Below, one piece after another: positions 1 through 11,873 of a stretch of 64,000 nucleotides of DNA. Position numbers and translations under genes: made by a program. This DNA comes from Vandiemenella viatica. Lineage: Eukaryota; Arthropoda; Insecta; Orthoptera; Morabidae. The notes beneath the pieces were generated by a model, which was given only the letters and a program-made list of their open reading frames with translations, did no database searches and was not told the DNA's origin. Each line of letters opens with the position of its first letter. The stretch's first letter is position 1. The stretch covers positions 122,192,095 through 122,256,094 of the forward strand of contig CM061920.1 of assembly GCA_031002005.1 (NCBI GenBank), written 5' to 3'.

Positions 1-318
1 AAAAATGTAAGGCATTATTGGCCGGGGGGCCTTGTAAGAGTAGTTCGGGCGCTGAGTGATGGGGTTTCGATTGTAGCGCATGCGTCTCTGTCGTGGCAAC
101 CCTAACCTAACCTGGTAATCCTGCATCTTAAAGGGGTTCTTCAGTTTCAAGTGGAATCCAAACCACGGAGCGTTCTAGTGTACTTTACTTGTACAAAATA
201 GAGGTGAAAGTTGGTTTTAAGATCCGCATAAAATCCGGCCGAGACCTGGATTCGAACTGGAGATCTTCCTTATCCCTAGTTACGTGCCTCAAAATACTGA
301 ACCGCCAGACCCCTCTGG
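1..318 (-). repeat. tRNA-derived SINE (family B), copy 1
   Basis: The right end, read on the minus strand, looks like a tRNA head: a box-B-like stretch (AGTTCGAATCC) lies near 245-260 and an A-box-like segment near 300-318. The left part shares the string TAACCTAACCTGGTAATC with a second copy at 25838-26145, which identifies a dispersed family. The left end may be cut by the window edge. Confidence 0.55.
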
Positions 319-1189
319 TTAATAAGTAAACGCTCGTTGAGATAAATCCATTACTTGAATAAAAAATTTAATGGAGCAATATGTATAGGATCCTAAAGCC
401 ATGAATTTCATAAAATTTAATTTGCAATATTTTGAGGTTGAGTGTAGGAGCTCAATTAAAAACATAAATTACTAATTAACAGAAATAAATAGCGTACGTC
501 ATTTATTTTTGCATACGAACTGGGAAACATCTAAACAAAGATAAAATTCTTTCACAAAAATTTATTCCTCTAAACATGATTTCCCTCATTTTTTTTTTTT
601 AGTTTTACAATTTTGATTTAAATGTTAGTTGACATGGAATGCTTTTTTCTGACATCTCTGGTTAACTCTGAAGCCCCATCATCAAAAGAAGAGTTAAAAA
701 TAAACTGAAGGTATTATTGAAGTATTAAAGGGAGAAACAAAGCCTCTTCAAGAGCTTAGGAAATTATTAGACAGTACGAAACAGGATATATCTGGGTGCA
801 TTATCAGATAACTATGTCAATCTAGAATGGAATCATTTTATAAATTTCTAATCTATAACGTTTTAATTCATAGGAGAGTTCTGAAATGTTCTGGGCCTCT
901 GTCACAGATGGCGGAAGCTATGGGCACGTTTCTTTCCTAGATTGAGACCTATGTCATAGGCATAAAAACAAAAAAGCAGGTTATTCCATGGAATGGATTT
1001 ATTAATACAGTTTCTCAAGTAGGTGAATTCATGTCTTGCATATGATAAAAATGCATATCGTTCAATAAACTAAAATTTGTCAAATGAAATTAATTTCAAC
1101 ATTACTAAAAATTTATGTAACCTCTTATACTTCAACTGAATTAATGCTTGAGCTAGTCAGGTAGGCGATTGATTTGTTTATTTAATTGT
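319..1189. other. AT-rich non-coding stretch
   Basis: No gene, splice-bounded exon or repeat was recognised here. It contains short A and T runs only. It is probably intron of the upstream part of carboxylesterase gene A. Confidence 0.4.
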
Positions 1190-2300
1190 TGTGGAGTTGA
1201 TGCCACAGTGGCAGTTTTCCTACTGAAACCTTGTAGCATTTTACTTAATTTGATCTTAAATTCTTTCACAGTATCAGGTAATTATTTGAGCAAGTGTCTC
1301 ATGTGTTTTGCGCAATTTAGTTTATTACGTCAAAAATATTTACACTTTATGTCTTTAACAAGAAATTCTTCCTAAACCTTACAAACATTCCAAACCACTT
1401 TAGATGCTCCTAAAACTGTTACAATACTCACCCGTTTAAATATTTTGTTATAAATTCCTTTATTTGTATTTTTTTATTTACAATATGGCAAATTATAGAT
1501 TGCATGGAACTGAAGACTGCAGTACAGTCCTTTCTTTTCTCTTTCCAGAACTTCTTCATGGTATATTTATAGTAGGCCTATATCTCTGTTCTCTTGGGTT
1601 GTTATTTCTGTTAATAGTAGGGCTACCGGATATTGCTCAGCGTCAATAAATATTCCCTGTTGTTAATTATGTCTTCAGAGGCCTTGAGTCTTTCCAGATC
1701 CCAACTTTTCCATTTAGCAATCCTACTGTGTGCGTGTTTATATATAACTAACATTTACTTGGGCAATCTATAGTAGGCCATTCTGTCTCACTTTAGACTT
1801 CTTTTTGTAATGTGTCTGTGATTTTCTCCATGTTCTTTTACCAATCTTAATTTTTCCTTTTTCTACAAGAGTTATCTTTGTTCTTTTGTGACCCTGTTGG
1901 TCAAAAAGATTTAGCTACTGACTATAAACGATTTGAATAATGAACTTCAATTGTCCCAACAGGCTACTCTGTGGCACTCCTATTTTCACTTCAACCTCTT
2001 TGGAGCATTTCCTGCCATAATTTATTGCTTCCTACCTATTCGAATTCTTACACGCAGCAAGTCACTTTTTACATAATTCACCACCACTCTGCGGTTCACG
2101 CTATCAAATGCCTTTGAGAAATCCAGTGCTACACTTTCAACTTGGTTTCCCTTTTCCAGTATCTTGCACCTTGAATAACCTCTCTTAAATCCACGTTACT
2201 TATTTACAAACCACTTTCTTTCCAGATGCAGCTACAATAAAATTCTCCATCAAGGTACCGACCACTGAGATCAAACTATCACCCAGTAATTTTCAATCCT
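1190..2300 (-). mobile_element. Decayed non-LTR retrotransposon (LINE) with RT fragment
   Basis: On the minus strand, around 2140-2080, the sequence reads VALDFSKAFDSVNRRVV, which matches RT motif A (the KAFD block with its catalytic Asp). Around 1990-1940 it reads GVPQSSLLGQLKF, matching RT motif B (normally GVPQGSVLGP). At about 1370-1210 there is a C-terminal-like segment (LPDTVKEFKIKLSKML). Frames are broken between these blocks and no full ORF remains. A CR1/jockey-like LINE is likely; the clade is uncertain. Confidence 0.65.
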
Positions 2301-4994
2301 ATTAATCTTTCTTCCTTAATTAATCAGTGTTCTCCTAAGTAAAATAGAGACTAGTTATGGTTCTAAGGAATGAAATTCGGTTTCATTAGCAAGAAAGATT
2401 ATGAAATCTGTTCGCCTGGGGGGGGGGGGGGTACTTAACGCATTCTCTTTATTCATTACTTCAGAACGGTAAAGCATCAGACGTTGAATACTGTTCTCAT
2501 GTTCTGAGTGTAACATATAGAAAGAATCTTAAGGAAATAATTTACAGGTTAGATTTATTTCCGTCAAGGTGATGCAACTACTTAAAATTTTCCTGAATGT
2601 GAGAAAATTTAAGGAAATGAACTTTAGACTTTTTATTGTTAACTCAAGCGCTTTTCAGATAACACTTGTAAATCCGTACAGGAAATATCATTCGTAAACT
2701 GAACGCAGATTTCTGGCACATAACTTAAATAATTATTTCAGAAGTTAAATAACTCATCCCTCCTGTAAGACGAGTGCTAATGTTTATGCACGAACAAAAA
2801 AAGATTTTATCGGACGGCACATTAATACACTCACTGTCTGTACCGATGTCTTATCTAGCCCCAGAGTTGGGTGCGTAGAGGTTTCCTTGGCGACGGATAT
2901 CTTATGGTTATCATTTAGAAATTTATGGTTAGTAAAAGGTGTTTTAATTTTGATTTTATGAAGGAATGCAAATATGTATTTTGCAAGAACCTCTATGATA
3001 TTTGGAATACAGAAAAACTGTCATAATATAACATTTATTTGATGTCACTGGCCATTGCAAATCTGAGCGAATTTACTGTTAATGTTAATACAAGAAGGCA
3101 AAATCACCAAGCAACGCTCAGAGGTATAATTAGCCGTCATGTGCAAGCAAACAATTCTAATTTAACTTTAGAATCAATCTTAAAATGAATATGCAAGGGC
3201 GCCACAAATGAAAGTATGCTATTCGAAAATAATTCAAGCAGCTCTAGCAAATTGTGCCACTAGTTCAGTGAGGTTTTGACATTCAAAGTTGGAATATGGA
3301 ACTTTCCTCTCAAAGACGCTTAAGGGTTCAGTTTCACGAAATGCACAATCAGATGGCTCGGTCGTAACACTTTATCATTGTAGTTCCACGTCTGATGTCT
3401 GCGGTGATCGAAGATGGCCTACGGTACGGGAGCCCTAGCTTAGAAAGCGGCAACAGCCAAGTCCGTTCTGGCAACGCGCATGCTCGAATTACTGACTGTT
3501 GTCGCAGTGCAAGTGCCGCACCAGCATTCGCCTCGCTATGCAAGTCGGCAGCGTCATACTTCCGACACCAGAAGTCGGACTTCAGCAGTTAGCGAGAAAA
3601 GACAGCTTTCAGAGTCCACAACAGAATTAAGCTCGTCGCTGTTCCACCTTCGAGGTTAAGTTTGACTCCGCCCTTGCAGTCTCGATGTTTAGAAGAAAAT
3701 TCCCAGAATTTAAGTTAAGTGCTCACTGGGATTGGGTCATAGGTTGGCCGCCTGATGTCACGTGATATCGTGGACATTTTAATCGCTCCGCTTGTGGATC
3801 ACAGTGGTCGGAAAGATTCGGCTTTGTTCGATGGGCTACACCCAGCTCGGGTGGTGGGTATTTCACACTAGGTGCAGCGACCTAGTTGTTGACCACCTAC
3901 CCCAATGTTACCGGGCTTACCGTCCACCTCAAGCTTTGTTCGCCCGTGGCTAATGGTTTCTTCCAAGTCAGTGCCCCTCAGGAAAGCCACGATTCTCTTG
4001 AAGCCTGCACAACTCAATAATTGTTTAATATTCGTTGCTCTAAGATAAACTGAATATTCACATGGAAACTTCCGTACTTTTAAGTAAATTATCAAAAAAT
4101 TTATTGGTGCTCGTCCAAGCTTTATAAAAATCGGTCTAACATTATGATTTATATAATAAAATTACACCTTAGAATGTGGCGAAAGCGTCACATTATATGC
4201 GATGTAAACATGATAGCATAGATCTTTTCATACTATAACAGCTATCAGAGAATATAATGAAATCATCTACATCGAACGAATACAAGTAAACAAAAGCAAA
4301 TAACAAACAAAAAAATCAACTAAAAATACTGGTGTGAGGGTCAGTGTATTATAATGGCAACTCCTCCAGCTGTAAATAGATTATACCAACTGACGTGGTC
4401 GCGTGATTTTCAGTAAGTATTAAACCAATTTAAGCGTTAATATTTTTGAAACATTTTAGGTATACTCAAGAAACACATATATTCATACTTATACATACAG
4501 GCATAGGAAACGTAACACGTAACGCCAACTAACTCTAAACGATGTAGCTAATTCTCACTGTTTAAGATGAGCTTAGGTGACAGTGGACAACGTAGTAGCT
4601 GCCTGCATCAAAGTATCGTTTAGTGCGCATGCGCAGAATGCTGCAGCGTACGCGCACTTAACCTGTAAAGCAATCTGAATTTTCTTACCTTGCCAAAAGA
4701 AGTTTCACTTCAAAAAGTTTCGATAGTTTAGAAACGTTTGTTTTTCCTTTAGGAAATTATTAAAGCACCTTTTCCGTTTTTTATCTAGTGTATCTTATCA
4801 AAACCTTCCCTATGATTTCACATTTTTCATATTTGATTATTTATCTTCCTAAATTCTCGATTGACGTACAGTATTCTATATCCATCATACGAACGAACTC
4901 ATAAACGAAATTGCTCTATTCTGTATGTGTTAGTATGTGGAACATTTTATATTTATTTATCACATTAGTCAAAGATACCTTTCCTTCTTTCCAG
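2301..4994. other. Non-coding, probably gene A intron
   Basis: There is a run of 14 G at 2418-2431 and a GC-richer stretch at about 3380-3720 with short ORFs on both strands that I do not recognise. The rest is AT-rich. The segment ends in a polypyrimidine tract and the AG acceptor at 4993-4994. Confidence 0.4.
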
Positions 4995-5127
4995 GCTCAC
5001 CTCACTCGTCGGACCTGCCCTACCAGTTCGTCCGTAACGACACAGTGATGGAGTTGGATCCCACCACAGTGGAGGCACAGGTCAGACTCAACCTGGTGCG
5101 ACTTTGGACAAACTTCATCAAATACGG
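4995..5127 (+). CDS. Carboxylesterase gene A, penultimate coding exon (partial gene)
   Basis: This is a type-B carboxylesterase (alpha/beta hydrolase) exon. Read with one base carried over from the previous exon it gives GSPHSSDLPYQF and then a segment ending WTNFIKYG. In this family the His of the G-x-x-H-x-x-(D/E)-L block is the catalytic-triad His (compare GVIHGYEIEF in acetylcholinesterase), and the segment before FIKYGNPTP is the usual C-terminal helix region. The exon is bounded by TTCTTTCCAG on the left and GG|GTAAGG on the right. It enters in phase 1, leaves in phase 2 and is 133 nt long, and it joins in frame to 8254. Earlier exons, including the Ser and Glu of the triad, are not in the window. 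The product is probably an esterase acting on xenobiotic, dietary or hormone esters; the substrate cannot be told. Confidence 0.88.
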
Positions 5128-5325
5128 GTAAGGAGCCACGAATGAAATCACCAAACACTATTACATTTTTAACCGTACTAGTTACAAGAAAAACATACTA
5201 AGGCTCTCTATGAGAAGACAAAAACTATCTCAGTTTTTACACTAAAATCCCGGTTGATAAGTTAGTCGGCCAGTTTAACAAGAAAATTTTATGACGTCAA
5301 GCATATTTTTTTCCATTTTCAAGTA

Positions 5326-5670
5326 CAGTAGAACTCCAATTATCCGAACTCCGATTATACGAATCGCCGGTTATCCGAACCGCTTTTTTTTTTTAACTAA
5401 GACGGAAACGTACTGCGAAAAGGCTTCCCCTCTTTTATAAAAACCAACCCAAAGTTCGGATGGCTGCTGCTTAGTTTACCGAGTGGTACGGCGAAAGTTT
5501 CATCCCTGAAGTGGAAAAGCACCAAAAATCTCTTGGAAGAGAAGGCATTTTCAACATACATACAATAATTAATTAAAATAGACCCTTTTTAGGAAAAAAA
5601 TCCGACTATCCGAATTTATGATTTGAATGGGGTCCGGTCCCAATTGATTCGGATAATTGGAGTTCTACTG
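5326..5670. mobile_element. pogo/Tigger-type MITE
   Basis: Terminal inverted repeats are CAGTAGAACTCCAATTATCC at the left and its complement ending GGAGTTCTACTG at the right. TA target duplications lie at 5324-5325 and 5671-5672. The ATTATCCGAA-type ends are typical of Tigger/pogo elements. The interior matches part of the longer copy at 27045-28210 (around GGAAACGTACTGCG and TCTCTTGGAAGAGAAGG), so this is an internally deleted derivative of the same family. It lies in the last intron of gene A. Confidence 0.85.
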
Positions 5671-5789
5671 TACTCTGCAATTGTTTATCATAACAGATTT
5701 ATATTCCTAAACAGTTATGTAACTTAATTATGTAACCTTAGCAACTACAAATTAATTTAATTTAATTCAGCAGTAATGTACTTGCGTGC

Positions 5790-6060
5790 TTTTCGCTCTA
5801 CAAATTTTACTTTTAAATCCTTTCAGTGTTCTTGGTAAATCATTCATCACTTTCTTTGGTAATTTGTTCAAAACTCTGACTCCCTTATCTGCAAAAGAAA
5901 ATTTTCCTACACCCTTATGACTGAAATCGAGTGCCAGGTTGTTGTCATGGTCATTTTTTCCCTTCCATGCCCCACTCTTAATACCTTTCCTGGCACGATC
6001 ACCAATATCCCAGCACTCTCTTCACCCTCCTCCTAATTCCCTTTGCATAGTTCTCATAGA
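5790..6060 (-). mobile_element. LINE 3'-end fragment
   Basis: On the minus strand the segment encodes FSFADKGVRVLNKLPKKVM and then LPRTLKGFKSKI. This resembles the C-terminal tail of CR1/jockey-like RT proteins (R-x-WN-x-LP ... FK). It is a fragment without upstream RT motifs. Confidence 0.55.
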
Positions 6061-6837
6061 AGCCTACCTTCTATTTAATGCATAAGTAGTGGTATGATTT
6101 TAATTCGCATGGAGTTTCGCTCAATCCTTGAAATACTTTCGGGTATTGCAGAGGGCGTCTTAATCTTCTATTATTAAAGTGCATCGCGTTCAAATTCTTA
6201 ATTGAGTTTCATAACTGCTCTCAATATGTTAAACTAAAAGAGTTCTCAATTGTACCTTCATGTGCTCTGTGTTCATGTAACAGAAAATAATAAAACTTCG
6301 ATTTGATGTTTTTTTCAGATGTTTAATTCATTAGGCGGTTTTCAGCTATCTCTGATATCTCTGCAACATCTGGCATTGTGAATGCTTTCCAGTGAATTAC
6401 TTTTTTTCAGTTTTCACCAGATATAAAGATAATACATTAAGAAACAAATAAAGGCAATGTAACATACTTTAGCGATAAGACAATAACCTGTTTCGTAGTT
6501 CTTAACTTTCTTCTGTCGGAAAAACCGTCGTTACTACAATGTCAAGTCATAACGGTACAGACAGTAATTATTTTTATACACTTTCTGCTATAAATTAAAT
6601 TTGGTATATATTCAATTAGTATTCCTGGTTAATATATTGTTATTTAGTAAATTAACAATCTTGTTTCCACATTGTCAAAGTTTGCGGAAGTGTTCGATCG
6701 CTGTTCCATAAATTGATTAGAAATTTATTAATTCATATTTAATTATAGGAGAGGTTGTTGAATGATTATAAGGGAAAATGTAACCTTCTGTTTATTAAAT
6801 AAACCGAATAGACTATATTAACCAATCATAATTCCAA

Positions 6838-7234
6838 GATGATTAAGATCAACTGTCAATTTCCGTGCCCATGCTCCGAGATTCTTTCTCAAAGTCTTGG
6901 CATGGTTATGGGCGCCAGTGGTGAACCAAACACTTCACACCCAATATGGCTCGATCTGAAGTCGATCCTCCACTCTCTGGGAGACATTGCCAGACACGCG
7001 AACTCAGCCAACAGTGTCGCGCGCTCGAGCCTCACACACCCGCGAACGATGCTGCAAACGTCTGCACTGTATGGATAAACCGGGAACTTCTTCTATGAGG
7101 CTCCCTCTCCCGCGAGCCAAATCCATAGAGTCGTCTCGCAGCACACTGCCACCACCCCCCGCTAAACGGAGTCAGGGGGAAGGAGGGAGCAGGGTGACTG
7201 CATTCTATGCGTGTACTTCACTGGTGGTTGGAAA
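6838..7234. other. GC-rich intronic stretch, unidentified
   Basis: The stretch is GC-richer than its surroundings, with CGCG and CCCCC clusters (7010-7200) and two short overlapping + strand ORFs without recognisable domains. It may be an unclassified short interspersed repeat. No function is supported. Confidence 0.3.
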
Positions 7235-7456
7235 TTTTTTTTTTTTTACTGCTTAACGTCTCCTATAACAACTAGGTCTTTAGAGACGGGAAAGGATGGG
7301 GGGCAAGGAATGGGAAGGAATTCGGCCATGGCCTTTTGAAGGAAGCATCCCGGCATTCACCTGGAGTGATTTGGGGAAACCATGGAAAACCCAAATCTGG
7401 ATGCCCGGACGGGGATTCGAACAGCCGTCCTCCCGAATGCGAGGCCAGAAGTGGTT
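7235..7456 (-). repeat. tRNA-derived SINE (family A), copy 1
   Basis: A T-run at 7235-7247 marks the A tail of a minus-strand SINE. Near 7405-7425 the complement of box B (GGGGATTCGAAC) is visible. The body is shared with copies at 34670, 45035 and 57865 (GGCATTCACCTGGAGTGAT, GGATGCCCGGACGGGGATTC). The A-box end lies near 7430-7456. Confidence 0.8.
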
Positions 7457-8253
7457 GGCAACAGGCTCCCAAATCGTTCCCAACTTTCCGCGGCTGCCCC
7501 TTAATGTAATTGCACACTGCTGCAATGTGTACCATTACCTTAGGCTGTTGTTAACATCTGGATTCTGGACAGCAGGTTTATCAGCTTTAGTAACAAGTAA
7601 TTATCACGCAGACATTTAAGTATGCCTCCACCGGTGTTTAGAGTTGATGAAATTTGTGTTCTGGATAAAATCATTGGGACCCATACTGAAATGCTGTTCC
7701 GATCGCAATATGAATTAATGTGAAAAAGCTTTTAACAGTGGACTAGACATTTTAGTTGAGTTTGCTACTGACGCACTTAATCACCGGCATCTAGATCACT
7801 GCTGATAGATATGAAGGCCTTAAATCATGGCGGAGAAAGAATTGGAAGAAAAATCCACTTTGTTTCGAGGAAAAGTTTTAATTAACCTAAACCATTAGCG
7901 ACTCAGAATTAATCATAAAACCATCCGCTAACAGCTTCGGCATGCACGCAGGTTTGTAGTATGAGAAAAACAACATTTGACAAAAATGAATTACTTCCGA
8001 GTTGGAAGTCAGTGAACTTATCAGATAATGTTTAATCACAGTACGAATATGTTACCACATATCGCAATATTACTTCAAATCATACACTACGTAATTTTTA
8101 TGAAACAGAATAATGAATGTGAAAAATAAAATCGCCCACTATAAAGATTTACCCCTCAGCTATGCTATAAGGTAAGCGATGTAAATTTATACATTTCTGA
8201 ATTGGTGTATCGTACGATAGTAAAGAACCAAAAGCCACACCCTCTTCCTACAG

Positions 8254-8401
8254 GAACCCTACTCCGGAGGCGGACCCTGTCCTGTGGGAGCCTTACGATT
8301 TAGAGACCCGCAACTACCTGCACATCCAGGACACCTTCAGCATAGCACACAACAGGCTGGCGGACCGCCTGGACTTCTGGAGCCAAGTCGTTCCTTTCTG
8401 A
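8254..8401 (+). CDS. Carboxylesterase gene A, last coding exon
   Basis: This exon completes the gene A reading frame: the GG left over from 5127 plus its first G make the Gly of KYGNPTP. It then continues with LWEPYDLETRNYLHIQDTF and ends RLDFWSQVVPF with TGA at 8399-8401. The blocks N-P-T-P, W-x-P-Y, N-Y-L-x-I and R-x-x-FW are the standard C-terminal landmarks of insect carboxylesterases. The acceptor is CTTCCTACAG. The protein ends in -VVPF, with no HxEL-type ER retention signal and no GPI-like hydrophobic tail, so a secreted enzyme is likely if a signal peptide exists upstream. A putative ATTAAA poly(A) signal follows about 70 nt after the stop. Confidence 0.9.
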
Positions 8402-9536
8402 ATACACTGCGTTATTATGAACGATGTATAAATACAATTTGAGTATCTATAAAGAGCTCTGTAAACATTTATTAAAAATGGTACTCACAGAAAAGAACTC
8501 CTCGGATTTAATATTCTATCATTTAGGAAACTAATCTTCTTATTGTACCTTATACCTATTTGTATTACAAAGTTATGTTGGTGACACTTCTGCGACATAA
8601 AGAATGGTAACTGGAGTACTCGGAGATTAATGTGTATCTTAAATTTCTAAAAATGTGTTCAGATCCTTATGAAGCAGCAAAAACTGAGCTTGGAAGGCGC
8701 TCACTTTATTCTCTTACCCTCTGAACATGGGGCTGTTGGCATATTTCTTTTCATGTGGTATACCTTACGGAAATTAGTTTTTGATACTCATCGTTAATCA
8801 CTGGCACGAAATGCATGAAAGACTGTGTTAATTAATGCAATAATCACTTATTCCACTACATTACACTCGCACGTATTTTTCAGTCCTCACAACATATTTT
8901 TCTGTTTTATTTTTTAAAATGATGATGAACTTACCAGCAATATTACAGGCTGCCAACTAAACTAGTCGTTTTGAGTACTTTTCTACTTTTCATATTTCCT
9001 TTGCAAAGGACGAATGGATTTATATTAATGGCTGGAACTAGTAACTGAAAATGTAACTTTGATGTTAACGGTTAACGCTTATTACGCTTATATATTATTT
9101 CATATGAAAATATTACCATGTTAAACACTTCACCATAACTGACAAACACGAAATTTAATATTAGAAACAGTATTGTGTCGAAATCCTCAGACAAAACAAG
9201 CCAATTTCAAACATCATTAAAGGTCCATAATTGTTACTGGAGTTATGGTGTTCAAAAGAGGTGTATAAAAAATAGCTTGTCCAATTGCCATGAAATATCA
9301 CACACTTACTAATGTTCCCAAAGCATAAGTGACTCAAAAGATAATTATAAACAAGCAGTTGGATATTACCAGGGATATTACAGAAAATTTCTTGAAAAAC
9401 TGTAATGCTAGTGCTGCATCCACCTATTTCAGCAGATTATTTACATTTATTTCGGTGCAGACGTTATTTTATATTTTTTGTGTATTAAAACCCTAATTTG
9501 TAGGGAGTCTTATTGCTTTCAAGGAATTGTGAATGT
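8402..9536. other. Gene A 3' UTR and AT-rich intergenic DNA
   Basis: The first ~100 bases are probably the 3' UTR, with ATTAAA at 8471-8476 as the best poly(A) signal candidate. The rest is AT-rich, with no gene or repeat recognised up to the piggyBac target site at 9537. Confidence 0.45.
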
Positions 9537-9881
9537 TTAACCCTTCGCGTCGGCTGCTCCCGGCTGAGAGGTAGCCGCGGGGACTGGAGCCCCGCCCCGC
9601 CGGCCCCTCCCCTCAGCCGGCACTCCTCGCCCGCGAGCGCCCGGCATTTACGGCTCACCCCTCCCCGGTTTCGCGTCAATTTTAAGCTCATCTTTAGAGG
9701 CTTAATTTTGTTTAAATTGACTCGCTTTATTTAATTATATATCAAACTATAATGAAACTCACTTATTTTTAATTTTTTTATGAAAAGTGCTTGAAATTGT
9801 AGAAGAAACTTTTTTTTTCTTATAACGATGCTAAAATAACATTAATTTTTTAATTTTTTATACTCGTGTTGTACTAGAATA

Positions 9882-10139
9882 TTATAATTCAATAGAAGAA
9901 ATTCTCTTCTGCTTCTTTCGAACCGGCTCCTGGACTTCGGCATCGGATCCTGAATCGTCCTCGGTCTCAGGTACCAATCGACTAGCTGCTGAAGGGCCAG
10001 GATCTGGTGCTGAAGAAGGGACAGAAACAGAAACTTTATTATCCTCATCCTCGTCAGACAAAATTTCCTGACACTCTTCATCATCACTGTCCATCAATAT
10101 CCGCAAAATATCTTCATCAGTCAATCCCCGATTACTCAT
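9882..10139 (-). pseudogene. piggyBac transposase N-terminal remnant
   Basis: An 85-codon ORF begins at the ATG (complement of 10137-10139) with MSNRGLTDEDILRILMDSDD. It continues with an acidic, Ser/Pro-rich region and ends in a basic patch (VRKKQKRI). An acidic (D/E)-x-I-x-x-(I/L)-L-x-x-(D/S)-D-x-E start is characteristic of piggyBac/PGBD transposases. The catalytic DDD domain and C-terminal cysteine-rich domain (about 500 residues) are absent. It cannot be a working transposase; whether the short acidic peptide is made is unknown. Confidence 0.72.
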
Positions 10140-10376
10140 ATTTCACGTTGAACTCAAGAACTCAATGAACAAATAGAAACACGCTGTCCGACTGCTGAAC
10201 GATGAATGATTTGTTTTGGTAAAGGGAGGGGAGCGAGGGGTGCAAAGGGACGAGAGCTATTTTTAGTATCATTCCGGAGCTCATAATGCAAGAAAATGAT
10301 TGCTCGCGACATCTAGCGGCTGCAAAATGAACTAGAGGTTCCCCTAATTCCCGCTAGGGTGCGGTACGGGCGCTAA

Positions 10377-10522
10377 CAATAAACTGGGTTCCAGTCCTGT
10401 GGGAGAGAGGCGCTGGCAATATAGTGGCGTCCAGGCCGCTAGGCCCGCCCGCGCCTCTGGCAGTAAAGTGGCGTCCAGTCTTGGGAGCCCGCCCCGCCAT
10501 TTGTCAATATAGTGGCGTCCAG
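10377..10522. repeat. Four phased subterminal repeats in the piggyBac-like element
   Basis: An 18-bp motif, consensus CAATATAGTGGCGTCCAG, occurs at 10377-10394 (diverged), 10417-10434, 10461-10478 and 10505-10522. Spacing is 40, 44 and 44 bp. Subterminal repeats are the usual transposase-binding sites in this superfamily. Confidence 0.8.
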
Positions 10523-10537
10523 ACTTGAAAGGGTTAA

Positions 10538-11873
10538 TGGTTTGTAAGTCCGCACCATTGCCGTGCAGAGAAAATCGTGGTAAATTAAAATATGAAACTT
10601 TCAGTTAAATCCCAGTTTTGCTATTGGCTCAGTCTTATAGACCACGTAAGCAGGAAACACGGAGTTTTATTTCAAGAAAATTCTTTCAAAACCGCAGTAT
10701 TAGGTAAGTAAAATGATGTTAGATTTTATTAGTCATATTTATTTTCAAATTCTGAAACATATTTGCTACCACTTTGGTACCTAATCAAAGAATAACTAAT
10801 ACCTCATGAACTAATCTTCTCGGACGTTCCGTTTGAATGAAGCTTTGGGTTGATTTGAGCTGCAGTCTTGGGATAGGCTCCAAGCTGTTTGTTTGCGTGG
10901 TGAGAGTGTGCCATCAGAAGGTATGTTTCAAAAGTGTAATTATGTGCCGTGGTAACGTAATTAAATTCTTTATTAAAATCTATATACAAGAAGAATAAAC
11001 TCTTTCACAATAACAGCAGCGAGGCCTTTTTTAAAGATTTTTTTTAAATTTCTTCTTCCATGGTTAGAATATTTCACTGAACATATTGTATAGCAAATAA
11101 AATAATTAATCCACAACATTGGCAAAATGACTTATTGAAGGCAGTATAATTATCAAGTAGACCAAATAATTATTTAAAGTAGTGTCTTCATCACTTGCTG
11201 AACTATGTGATGTGTCGGTAATTGTTTGAATCAAAATCAAAATAGAAATGAAGACTAACGTAAATTCTACACATTATTCTAAAGTACAATATTATTCAGA
11301 GTCACCTCTGAAGCCGATTTTCCAGAAAGTGGTAGTGAATCTTTGATTGTATTTATCTTTCAGCTCCTTACCCATCAGTATTTCAAAGATTTTGTAATTA
11401 TTCATATCACTGACGATTCTTTTAGAATTTATGTTCGAGTGACAATTGTTACTGTCAACTATCCAAAAGAGTGACACAAATGTGGAACTGAATAACAGAA
11501 AGTATTCGCACAACGTTCTAGAAAAATATTTTTAAAATGATGCAGGGACTCCATAAGATTCTCATTATTTACCATTAATAGGAACCTACATCACTGTTGC
11601 TATACGGATATATGCTGTCAATTTAGTAAAAAAGTTTACAAACATAAAAAAGAAAGGAGTTTCAGTGTTAACGGCTAATCCATTTAAGAAAATAGTTGGA
11701 AAAGAACTGATACCTAAACAATCATTGGAATAAGTGATGAAAATTATCCTAATTTTCATCTAATTTTACTTTTTTTTTTTTGTTATTGAGATAGGCAAGA
11801 GCTACATCACACTGAGTTTTAAATCTGGTATAACATCAATGCCAATTTTGCCCATATTTGGTTAAACAAATAT
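10538..11873. other. AT-rich intergenic DNA
   Basis: No gene or element was recognised. Short minus-strand ORFs at 10804-10989 and 11292-11513 show no recognisable domain and are probably chance. Confidence 0.4.

Larger units (their letters stand above)
9541..10533 (-). mobile_element. Internally deleted piggyBac-like transposon
   Basis: The element begins CCCTT and ends AAGGG, flanked by TTAA at 9537-9540 and 10534-10537, the obligatory piggyBac target site. It is 993 bp against roughly 2.5 kb for full elements. It keeps the transposase N terminus on the minus strand (9882-10139) and an array of subterminal repeats at the end upstream of that start codon. Both ends are GC-rich, unlike the AT-rich flanks. 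It lies between gene A and the composite LTR element and would need a transposase supplied in trans. Confidence 0.82.

Noticed and set aside
100..120. CCTAACCTAACC as insect telomeric (TTAGG)n
   Set aside because: Only about two units are present, and the same string occurs in the second family-B SINE at 25930, so it is part of the SINE body.
1169..1649. Short hydrophobic + strand ORFs
   Set aside because: They are typical of T-rich DNA, and the minus strand carries LINE-like similarity here.
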